In this document: positions 43,271 through 52,570 of the stretch, piece by piece
Numbering within the stretch: position 1 is the stretch's first letter
Layout of the letters: each line of letters begins with the position of its first letter
Assembly (NCBI GenBank): GCA_030374805.1
Contig: JARGSG010000101.1
Coordinates: forward strand, 115,317 to 179,316
Origin: Gracilaria gracilis
Lineage: Eukaryota > Rhodophyta > Florideophyceae > Gracilariales > Gracilariaceae
Length of the DNA stretch: 64,000 nt
Direction of reading: 5' to 3'
Notes under the pieces: generated by a model
Told to the model about the DNA's origin: nothing
Database searches by the model: none
The model's input: the letters and a program-made list of their open reading frames with translations, nothing else
Position numbers and translations under genes: made by a program

Positions 43271-44473
43271 CTACACTGACTGCTCTTGCCTCTGGTGGTG
43301 GTGGTGGCTGTTGTTGATCTTCAGGTGGACTTTTGGCTGTCCTTCTTCGACTGGGGTTTTTGTGATGTGATCGATTGATACGGGGTTCTCCAAACCCTTT
43401 TCCAGTATCGTTACCGTGTCATCGTCACTCCGAATTACCTTAAATGGTCCTGTAGCCTTAGGGAGTAACTTCGATCGTATGTTTTCATCTACCAATCGGT
43501 CTTCTCTTTCTTCGGTTGGCGTTGGGCGTGCACCTTTTGGCAGAATATCCACATAGACGTAGTCTCCCGGTCGGGCTGTGACGACGTGTTTTACCTTTTG
43601 GTCGTATAAGCGTTTATACCGTTGTTGGGCCTCCGTGAGTTTCCCAGTTGCCACCTTCAAGGACTGTCGTAGTCTTGACAGGATATCCTTCTTCACCTGG
43701 GCTGCTGTTTGTCTACCCGGTGCCTTCTGGTTTTCGGGCCCAGATTGGAGAATAATGCCAGGCGGGTGCCGTGATAAAACCAAGTCAAAAGGAGTTGTTC
43801 CCGTCGATCGGTGTACCTGAAGGTTGTACGCGTACGTGAGCGGTTGAACAAAATCTGCCCAACTGGTTTGGTGCTCCTCTACATAGTGTTGGAGGCGTGC
43901 CACCAATGTTTTGTTGTACCGCTCAACTTGCCCATTGGTTTGGGGATGGTATGCGGTTGTAAAGTAGTGTTTCAGGCCGATCATGGTACAAACCGACTCA
44001 AAGAACTTCGAGGCCAGATTGGATCCATTGTCCGTGAGAAGGTATATCGGTGCGCCATATGGGTACACCCAGTGGTCCAAAAAGGTTTATGCCAGAACCG
44101 CTGAAGTCGTACTTTTTAGGGGGATAGCTCTTGTGAGCTTAGTAAACCGGTCGGTAATGACCATGACGTACTTGTACTTCTTTGGCGTTTCTGGCAATGG
44201 TCCAAGGAGGCCGATCGCCACGAATTCCAGAGGGCCCGCGGCTGGGAACAACTTTAGGTATTTGTGGTGTTTCCTTAGACCCCCTCTGGTTTTGACACAA
44301 GAAGTGCACCTACCCACATAGGTGTAGACATCATGAGCCATCAATGGCCAGTAGAACTCTCTCCCCGAGGTGTAATACATCCTGGTGCCTCCCGGGTGGC
44401 CCGCAAGGAATGGAATGTGGCCTAATTGGAGTACGCGTTGCCGGAGAGATTCCGGGACCACCTTTTGAAGCAT
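43271..44473 (-). pseudogene. Gypsy integrase with altered catalytic residue
   Basis: The zinc-binding H-H-C-C part reads LGHIPFLAGHPGG then RCTSCVKTRGG. The DDE core follows: FVAIGLLGPLPE, where the first catalytic Asp expected after AI is Gly; then LLTDNGSNLASKFF with the second Asp; and YHPQTNGQVERYNKTL with the Glu. A TAA at 44087-44089 interrupts the core in frame. The C-terminal part includes RPGDYVYVDILPKGARPTP and LLPKATGPFKVIRSDDDTV, typical of gypsy integrase tails, and ends before the chromodomain. The enzyme is inactive for at least two reasons. Upstream the frame is cut at 44504 by the nested transposon. Confidence 0.85.
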
Positions 44474-44503
44474 CCCATCCAGTGGCTCATCCTCCGCGTC
44501 AGA

Positions 44504-47500
44504 CGTCGGTGTTATCGGAATGCTAGTTTAGCGGTCAAAAATGACCGAATTAAAACGAACGAAAAACCGGTGAATTTATCCAAATTTGGAAGTGCTAATT
44601 TCCGAAAATATTTCCACCTTTCCACTTCTGCTAGTTTTTTCCGAAAGAATTATTCCAAATCATTTCCATCTTTGCGAGTTTGGGTGAAAGGGAAACTGGC
44701 ATGCTTCATCCGTTTATGGTAGTTTCGCAGCACAATGTAGGTGTGCAGGTGCCACCTATTTTCATGTATACGGTAGCGAATAGCAATATAGATACTTACA
44801 TAACTGCTTATCGAATAGGGATAGAAGTATACAAATACAAAGAATACGTTTTCAATTTGTGGAGATCGGTTCACTAGACAACACGTTTACATCATACATT
44901 TATAAAGGCAATATTTGAAACGCCTTCGCATCATGTGTAAACGTCCCCACCATTCTGTCCCAACGTCCGTGCCCCATAATGCGCTCCCCGGTACGTAACC
45001 CCTCATCCCCCGCGGCCCTCCACCCTTCCCCAACATTCCAAATGGCTGCTTTAAAGGCTGGTCCTTCTTCGGCTAATCCATCCCCGCAATCGAAAGCCAC
45101 CAGAGAAGATGCACCAATCGCCTCACCGCGATCAAGCGTTCCCTCTCCCCCGGCGGAGGCACCCCTACTTCCCCCCATGGACCAAGGGTCACAATTCCAC
45201 CCCTCAACTTTCTTTATATCCCCTCCCACAAACCGCCCTTTCGACCCCGTCGCCATCCTATACCACAACTCTTATCCTCACCAGCAACTCTCCCTCCCAC
45301 TCCACATCCAAGACGCCTACCATAATGCCACAACACCCATTGGTCTGTCTACCACCCCCCTCCCCCACGTCCCCCAACCCTCACTCCTTTCCAACTCCTC
45401 GACAACCCCCAACTCCAACGAATGCCACTATACATCTCTTTCATCACCTCCTCCCTCGGCCACCGCACGGCGCACAAATTCATCTCCCTTCCCACACGAC
45501 CGCGCCTTCTCCAAATCCGCATTCCATAATGCCGTCTGCTTCTCTACCCAGCGCCTAAAGCCCCAGGAACACCACCTCCAGCACCAATTCAGCACCATCT
45601 GTTTCGGCCCCACCACCCTTACAAAAGCACAGGACCTTTTCTCCACCACTGTCTTCCACAGAGAAGCCACCCAGGTCCTCAAACAACCACTCGCCCTCGC
45701 ACACTTTCACAACACCTTCTTCCACCCCCTCTCCAATACCATTGCATCTGGCGACCCTGCTTTCCTCCACCCTATGGCCTCCGCCCTCGGCCAAGAAGCT
45801 TTCCTCTCTCTAAAAGCCGCCCCCATTCAGTCCTCCTACAACTCATGCTTCCGACCATCTCCCGAAACCACCAGTACTGACTCCTTTACGTGCTCTTCCA
45901 AATGTACGTAGTCAAGTCCTTCACCTCCTCAAATTATCTTCCTATGACCTCCTACTACCTTCACATCACATTCTTCACCATCTCTTATTCCTTCCATCGC
46001 AATTGCGTTACTGGAAACTCCATTCTTCTCGGCTATTTGCCAGCTTCCTTCCACCCAACCGTGCCTCCGAAAGCCACGAGGGCATCCCTCAAATCTCCTC
46101 TCCAATCCCACGCCAGACTAAAATGGAACTGATTCAGCTCGCCATCTCTAACCTTCTCACCTCTCTGCTCACCACTCTCAATGGGTTTCCCTTCCATGAA
46201 CCCAATGGCGTTCTCCACCACTGTTACTCAATTAATGCCAGCTACTCCGATGAAATTCCGGAAGCGGAGGAAACCCTCGTCATCTCCCACGGAACACTCC
46301 CCTAAGACCCTCCTCACAGGTGCAGCGTCTCCCCCTCAGACCTCGCTCTACACAATCCATACCCTTCCCTCCGAAAACAGGAACAGACCCACGCCGCACG
46401 CAAATCACACTCCACTCTCTCGAACCCAGGACCAGACCAATGCCGCACGCAAATCCCAATCCACTCTCCTCTGAAAATCATGAAACATTCTCCTTGGCCG
46501 CAAGCACTGAGCAATCTGTGAGACAAAGGAAATATCCTTTGAAGCCCTTCACTCCCTCTCCCTCGCAAAGTACTCCTCCATCTCCCAATCTTATTCTCTT
46601 CTCAACATCACGGCGCTCCTCTCTCCTTACAACATTTTCCCTTTAAACCACTCCACAGCTTCCACCTCGGCGTTCCCGAATTCATCATGCTCGCCGCCAT
46701 CGAAACACCCCGAACACCACCCACCCAGTTCCTCTCTCTACGCACTCCACCTGCGAGAAAGTACCTCCTTGGTTTGGAATCCTCCGATCATCTTCGATCC
46801 TCGGCTTCGGTCAATTTCTCCGTCACAACTACCGCGCTTCTTCCTTCACTTCTCGGTTGCATCGGCGCTTTCACCGATTCTACCTGACGAGGTTCTATCG
46901 ATACCAAATCGATAAGCCCTACTTTCCACCCTGCCATATAGCCCCGATTAGCAATTAGTTTCAGTTTTACAAACCTTCCACTACCGCTCAATGAGTACTC
47001 ACTAGCATCGAAATCACACGAAGTACCCCAGTTAACATAACTGGGAAAGAAAGACCAAGATCTTCGAACGTACCTCGTGTGTTACTCCGTCCGGTCAACA
47101 GAACAAGTACGGATAGTCCACCTCACCCATACGGTGCGCAGAGATATATTCATGTTCTGTAACGAGCAAGAGACCCACGCGCTTTCTGTGGCAGAAAAAG
47201 AACATATCCCGTGAAACCGTAACGGGGTGGTAAGGAGCGTTCCGCTTACCGTGGAATTCCACGGAAGGGCAGGATTGCTTGAGTACGCCGCTTTGGGGCT
47301 AAGAGGGTGTACCAGAATGGGGAGAGTTGTCCGTTGGACTTCTTTAACTTCACGTTTAGGGAAACTGAGACTCAGGATCCGAATGCCGAGTTGGAAACAA
47401 CCAGCGCTGGTGGCACGAGAGTAAATTTTTTGAGTGATTTTGGGAACTGCGACGAATGTGAGGTAACGGGCAGTAACGCACGAACTGCAAATTAGCATAC

Positions 47501-47667
47501 AACTTCAACAAATGGAGTTCAACTGCGGCACGTGGAAATGGGATTTCCAAAAATTTTTTTTTTGCCTTGCCAACTAGCGCAATCTGCGAAATTGCTAGTT
47601 TTTACGGACTTTTATTTTCATAACTAGCCATCTAGCATACTAAACTAGCATTCCGAGAACACCGACG
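44504..47667 (+). mobile_element. KDZ/Plavaka-like DNA transposon, copy 2, both ends present
   Basis: Terminal inverted repeats of 27 bases lie at 44504-44530 and 47641-47667 and agree at 26 of 27 positions (CGTCGGTGTTATCGGAATGC then TAGTTTA; the right end has C for A at position 11). Subterminal copies of GCTAGTTT/AAACTAGC lie within 250 bases of each end. The element is 3,164 bases and sits inside the gypsy element. Its transposase is a wreck, and no partner gene is present between 46.9 and 47.6 kb. It was probably mobilised by related copies, if at all. Target-site duplication is not evident. Confidence 0.85.
45040..46887 (+). pseudogene. KDZ/Plavaka-like transposase remnant, copy 2
   Basis: Scattered frames match the copy at 59-62 kb: ALAHFHNTFFHPLSN, then PMASALGQEA, and MELIQLAISNL near 46120. 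The C-terminal block NYRASSFTSRLHRRFHRFYL lies near 46830. Several large internal segments are deleted, including the LHN-LGxSKLI region and most of the DDE-like core. Many frameshifts are present. Confidence 0.65.
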
Positions 47668-47669
47668 GA

Positions 47670-48356
47670 CGAATCAACACCACTAGAACTCCTCTTCCTG
47701 TCGTCCTGTATGGATCTACCCGTTGGTTCCGGGAGGCATATAATCCTCGGGCCCTCACCCCTGTGAGGGCCTGCCCTTTCCGGATGGGGGTCAATTAGCT
47801 TCTCACCAATCGGTCTAAAAAGAAGATTGGGGTGGACCGTCTTCGTTGCTGTATAAACCTGAGGGTTTCTAGTACCGATTCGTGTTTTAACCGGCGTGGC
47901 TAGGATTTCCTGTAGTGGCACCACTTGGTGCTCCTTCAGTGACTCTTGCACCATTTGGTCTATGTATACCCGAGCGTCCTGTTGGATGAAATGCAACACC
48001 AATGCGGGCATCCTGTCGGATAGTTCCACTGCAGCTCTGTCTGCAACCATACGGGTGATCGCCTCCAGGTCCAGACGTGGAACTACTATCGTAGGTTTCT
48101 CGTCATTTAATACCACGGGGTCAGTATTGGCGCTAGCCCCCGACGGTACCGGAGGCTCATATAGTACCGATTGGTTCGCCGGGGGAGCGGCCTCTATAGC
48201 CGTCGGCTCCCCGTCATCGGCGTGGACCATGGTGGAATTATGACGTAATAATTCCTCGGGGTTATCCAGGATGGGCCTAGCGTATGAGGAGGGGTCCACG
48301 CCTGATCCTCGGCTACATGATCCTCTGGTTCGAACAGGGTTCGTAGACATATCCAA
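47670..48356 (-). pseudogene. Gypsy gag N-terminal fragment
   Basis: The minus-strand ORF begins MDMSTNPVRTRGSC, 140 bases inside the 5' (right) LTR, as expected for gag. Residues about 85-145 are helical: LDLEAITRMVADRAAVELSD then ALVLHFIQQDARVYIDQMVQ. The tail (residues 190-230) is Arg/Ser-rich, before the frame runs into the nested transposon at 47667. Capsid core and zinc knuckle are missing. The gag call rests on position more than on similarity. Confidence 0.6.
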
Positions 48357-48495
48357 TTGGTCAATTGATGATTAACTAAATCGCTTTCCAGTGATACTCA
48401 AACTCCGATCGGTATTCTAATTCCACTTCCTTCCTTTCAAAACTTCTTTTCGGCCCAATTGGTGATTCCACAATTTCTAAGTCGGGAGAACAAAA

Positions 48496-49000
48496 TGTGG
48501 TACAACAGCCGGAGCTGTGTCCAATTGGATAGTTCGTGTGGACGCGTGGCTAGAGAGCGCGCGTGGGCTCGACCTAGAAGGCAGGATAAAGGATACCGAG
48601 GGGGGTGTGGCGGCACCTACCACTGGGGGCGCGAGATAGCAGCTGGCTAGACCGTAACCGTTAGGTAGATCCGGTGGACGGCGCGCAGCGTGCTAGTAAA
48701 GCCTGAATAGTCCTAGCTAAACCACGAGGTTCACTCTAGAAACCAGGTGGATGTAGACTTAGCCAGAAGGTGCTTAACTTTACAATATAGTGGGGGAGGG
48801 AGCGCCACGATCACCTTAAGGGTGAGCGGGGCTCGACCTCCAGTGTGGCACCCACGTGGGCCACGTTGAGGTGCCATCTGCCGAGTGCACCTCAGAAAAA
48901 ATCTACTCTATCTGCTACTGTAGTTTCTATCCTATCGGTCTATCCACCTATTCCATTAAAGGTCGGACGCCCACGTGGCAACTCCGCTCACTGTACCACA
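48496..49000 (-). repeat. 5' LTR of the gypsy element
   Basis: This is 505 bases with the same TGTGGTAC...GTACCACA tips as the left LTR. The sequence just inside it on the minus strand, TTTTGTTCTCCCGACTTAG, has no leading TGG, so the usual tRNA primer-binding site is not obvious. Confidence 0.92.
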
Positions 49001-50750
49001 CAACAAACAAACGAAAACCAATACTGGGGCGAGTATACGACAGTAGTCGGAACGACACACAAACGCAGTGGTAATACTCTAAGCGTCACAAGGGTGGGTA
49101 ACTATACGTGAACAACGTGGTAGTCACTCCACTTGGAGGTGAACAGTCTGCAAAGGCGTGATAGTTAGAGCCAGGAAGCCCTTGCTTGACAAGAGTGATT
49201 TACTGAGGGTGCACAGCTCAACCTACTAAGTTGTGCGCTCGGCGCTGCCCCTGACAGAGGGCGCGCCGGCCAAATAAAGTATCAAATACATCTAATAAAT
49301 ACAGCAATGCTGGTGGCATCGCCTCCTGGGTATCCGTGCAACACGTGTTCTCGTCACGCCCGCTGGGCGGTAGCTCCGGCCGTGCATCCCACGTGTACAA
49401 CCTCAAAACCCGTCTGAGTGCAACACCCCGTCAGCGGCGGTACAGCTCATATATCGACTCTACGCATCAATGCGGAAAATTCACTAATTCCTCGAAACCT
49501 CCTCTTACGAGTATTGTCCTTCAAACAGATCTGATGATATTGTAGGGATTTGTATCTGGGGATTGGAAGGGTATATTTCTGCATTCAATTGGCGCATCTC
49601 TTCGTCGAGATACTGTTTCACACTGTCTACAACTAACGTTTCAAATCTATCTGCAACTCTGTTCATGTGATCATATACGAATTCCTCGTCAAAATAACGT
49701 GAAAACGAGAAGATCTATGCGTTTCTGCTGTGTTCAAGGTTACTGAAAATCTGTTGGAAAGCAGGGTTGGAGTTTTGTATCCCGGTGGCAGTCTCAATAA
49801 GTGCGATACCCATCACTGCACCGGGGACAGGGTCATTTGAAGGTTCGCCGCCAATCTGGACTGGTTTGCCGTTCAATTCCCCCTGCTCTGCAGTGGTAAC
49901 ACCGGGCGCACCTATTTGCTTACGGAGATGGGAAATATCTGACAACGCCCACCAAGCCAGATCTCTGCACCAGTACTAGTGCCAAAACCGCTGAATGCGA
50001 AAGCGAGTCTTCATTGCGTTGGTCACTGGTCCAGCATGTCGTTATAAACGACGAACAGACGGGTGATATGAGCGCACGGAATTACTGCTGCGGTCAGCTC
50101 CCCGCAACTCGTCTGTGTTCTGCAAATGCTAGTTTTTGGCGAGGGTCGCGCAGAATTTGGCAAGGGTCGTCCAGTAAATTTTTTGGAAAATTCCCCTGTG
50201 CTGCTTTTCCAAATTTTCCAGAAAATTGCTTAGGTTGCCCAGTATCGGTCCGCAGGAAATAACCCGTGGTATTCCGGTCGCGCTAGATTGCTCTGCCGGG
50301 ATTAAATGCGCAGTTTTCCACCAAGTGCAGTTTCAGTTTTCACATTGGGTGCACATTAAACGTCTCAATAAGTGGAATACTCGTATCCACCCTATGGAAT
50401 AGTAGCGCTAGTTCCGATGCTTCCTATTCAACCAGAGTTTCCTTTATTTGTATCTATTCATTTATCTGAGGCCTATCGTAATCGCTATTCTAATCCCTAT
50501 TCACTACATTAGCAGAGCTCTATTCAATGGCATCGGCGAGCGTCAACCTCGCCAGGTTCATGCTCGCCAGCACCATTGAATGGCGCTCTGCGCGAGCATT
50601 TTCGAAGATAATGCGAGCCGACTTGCGAACTGCAGTACCGCCATGAGGCGAAGTGCCTCATGGCGATACTGTACTACTCGATTCGTGCGTCACATGTCAG
50701 TTCGCTCATCGCACGTAGCGCTCACCGCCTCGCAAAACGTTCGAAATTAG
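49001..50750. other. Unassigned region with short ORFs and a dyad
   Basis: There is no gene I can name. A minus-strand ORF at 49715-49945 (beginning MSDISHLRKQIGAPG) is isolated. A dyad at 50632-50670 has arms GCAGTACCGCCATGAGGC and GCCTCATGGCGATACTG around GAAGT. The stretch directly right of the LTR may belong to the older repeat that received the gypsy insertion. Confidence 0.4.
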
Positions 50751-50756
50751 TTTTAC

Positions 50757-51990
50757 CTGTATTGGGATCGGAAAGGAAGCGAGTTGTCAGTATTCGCAAT
50801 CTGGAGTGTAGAGTATTACTCTTGTGAGAAACGTACCGCATATCAGAGTGCTATCTGTTTCTAATAAAAAAGTCAATAGTACCACCATGAGCTCCCTGTG
50901 TTCAACGGCTAAGAAAATGAAACAACGAGTTAGATTACTGAAAAACGCAGTTCCCAGACAGAGTAGATCAACAAGACGCAGCAATAGCATGAACGCATTC
51001 AAAAGATTGAGGCACCGTTGACCATCCCCATATTCTCCTAGTCGCCACACGGGCAGCATAAGAAACGATCGTTTACCTGTTAAGCAATGAGATGATGGGA
51101 AACATGTCAGAATCAAACCAAGAAGAAACCATCATGCCATGAAAACATAGCCAACTTACCATTAAGAATCACTCGTTCTGCCTCGTAGACGTAACGCACG
51201 TGCCCATTATTAGACCAACTTCGTATGCAATCGCATCGAAATCGCTTACCTGTGAATCAATACAATGCCGCTTCAAATGTGAGAAACAAGCAGAAAGTGA
51301 CCAATCTCGCTTTCCCAAAGTTTAAACTTACCATTACACAGTCTTCTGTACAAAATCATTCCGCATCGTGCCACATTCCCCACGCTCTCAAACAACAGTA
51401 CCTGTGTTCAACTGCGAAGAAGATAAAACAACAAGTTTGAATACTTAGAAACGCGTTTCCCAACACATTATTTCAACAAGACGTACAAAGAACATGAACG
51501 CATTCAAGAGATTGAGGCACTGCGACTATAGGAGTATGCGGATGGTCAACGGTGCCACCGTTGACCATCCGCATAGTCGTATAGTCGCAAAACCGGCATC
51601 ATAAGAAACATTCCTTTACCTGTTTAGCAATGAAATGATGAAGAGCATGTCAAAATCAAGCCAGGAAGAAACCAACCCGCAATGAAAACATAGCCAACTT
51701 ACCATTCAGAATCACTCATGCTGCCTCGTACACGTAACGCACTCGCTGACCATTAGACTACGCGCAGATGCATATCGAGAAGCGTTTACCTGCGAAGGAA
51801 TACAATTCCGCTTAAAATGTCAGAAACGAAGCATAAAGTGACCAACCTCACTTTCCCAAACTTACCATTACGAATTCTTCTGTACAGACCAGTTCCGCAT
51901 CGTTTCAGAAATATTAGTGGTTGGTTCAGAAGTATGAAGCGTGGAAGAATAATCTTACCAAAGAACCCAAACATCCGCACCCCAGCAAAA
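50757..51990 (-). pseudogene. Tandemly duplicated split-gene fragment with very short introns
   Basis: On the minus strand, donors (ATG|GTAAGT type) at 51861-51868, 51698-51705, 51327-51334 and 51155-51162 alternate with acceptors (CAG|GTAA) at 51786-51792, 51616-51622, 51246-51252 and 51073-51079. The pairs imply introns of about 68-85 bases and exons of about 87 bases, all phase 1, each exon beginning with codons for (G)KR. The left copy splices to ILYRRLCNG|KRFRCDCIRSWSNNGHVRYV, then YEAERVILNG|KRSFLMLP and on to a longer exon ending near 50839; a further acceptor lies at 50753-50759. The right copy has the same architecture about 540 bases away, with stops in its middle exon. I do not recognise the protein. 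The regular open frame across the junctions supports splicing in the left copy. Confidence 0.5.
51522..51588. repeat. Long hairpin-forming inverted repeat
   Basis: Two 32-base arms surround a 3-base loop (GCC); the arms begin GCGACTATAGGAGTATGCGG and continue ATGGTCAACGGT. Only one or two mismatches are present. The other tandem copy has just one arm (51028-51060), so the second arm arose by an inverted duplication. Confidence 0.85.
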
Positions 51991-52017
51991 GGAGATTCTC
52001 CGAAATGATTCGTTCAA

Positions 52018-52059
52018 CTTCCTAATCTCATGATGGCCGACATCATGCGATTAGGAAGT
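52018..52059. repeat. Short palindrome
   Basis: Arms ACTTCCTAATCTCATGATG and CATCATGCGATTAGGAAGT surround a 4-base loop, with one mismatch. It lies just left of the third KDZ-like element and may mark a junction or a small fold-back. Confidence 0.75.
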
Positions 52060-52570
52060 GAAAGAACTGTTTCGGAAAGCATCAATCATGTTTTGCGCAC
52101 CGCGCGCGAGAAAATGAACGAAACGGACCAAATATCGCCTTCGTCGAAGCGCAATGGGAAAACGTAGTCGCTTCGGATGAAAATGGGAGAGAACGTCGTT
52201 TTCAAACGTACCAGAAGCCAGTGACCTACATCAGCATCAGCTGGGACGCTGGCCCGGACGACGATCCCAGTTCATGGAGGAGGCGAGGCCACAGAGAATT
52301 TTACGCGTCGCCGGCCGAGATCGGACAAGTGTACAGATATATCGTTGTCAATCGACAGAATTATTTTCAGTGGTGGATAATCAGGGTTGAACGCTGGCAT
52401 CAAGGTCGACGTGTCCATGCGTTCCTCTTTTGAACAAAAGCACGTGATCTAAACTGAAATCCATTCTCCACTCCTTCCCCTGTCCTCAGCATCCTCCCCA
52501 CCGTCCTTCCGTCTTCCGCTTCTCTTCCGTGCTTGTTCCCTTCCTCTTCTCTCAGCCCTTTCCCTCCATT

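Larger units (their letters stand above)
39009..49000 (-). mobile_element. Ty3/gypsy chromovirus-like LTR retrotransposon with nested insertion
   Basis: Two near-identical LTRs bound about 10 kb. Gag, integrase and chromodomain are on the minus strand, and a polypurine tract abuts the left LTR, so the element runs right to left. Without the nested 3.16-kb DNA transposon the element is about 6.8 kb. The rest of gag, protease, RT and RNase H are absent; the nested insertion sits exactly at that gap. A 3-kb antisense ORF fills the space between pol and the 3' (left) LTR. I see no exact target-site duplication: flanks are GCACA and CAACA. Minor LTR divergence shows the insertion is not very old. 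Confidence 0.88.
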
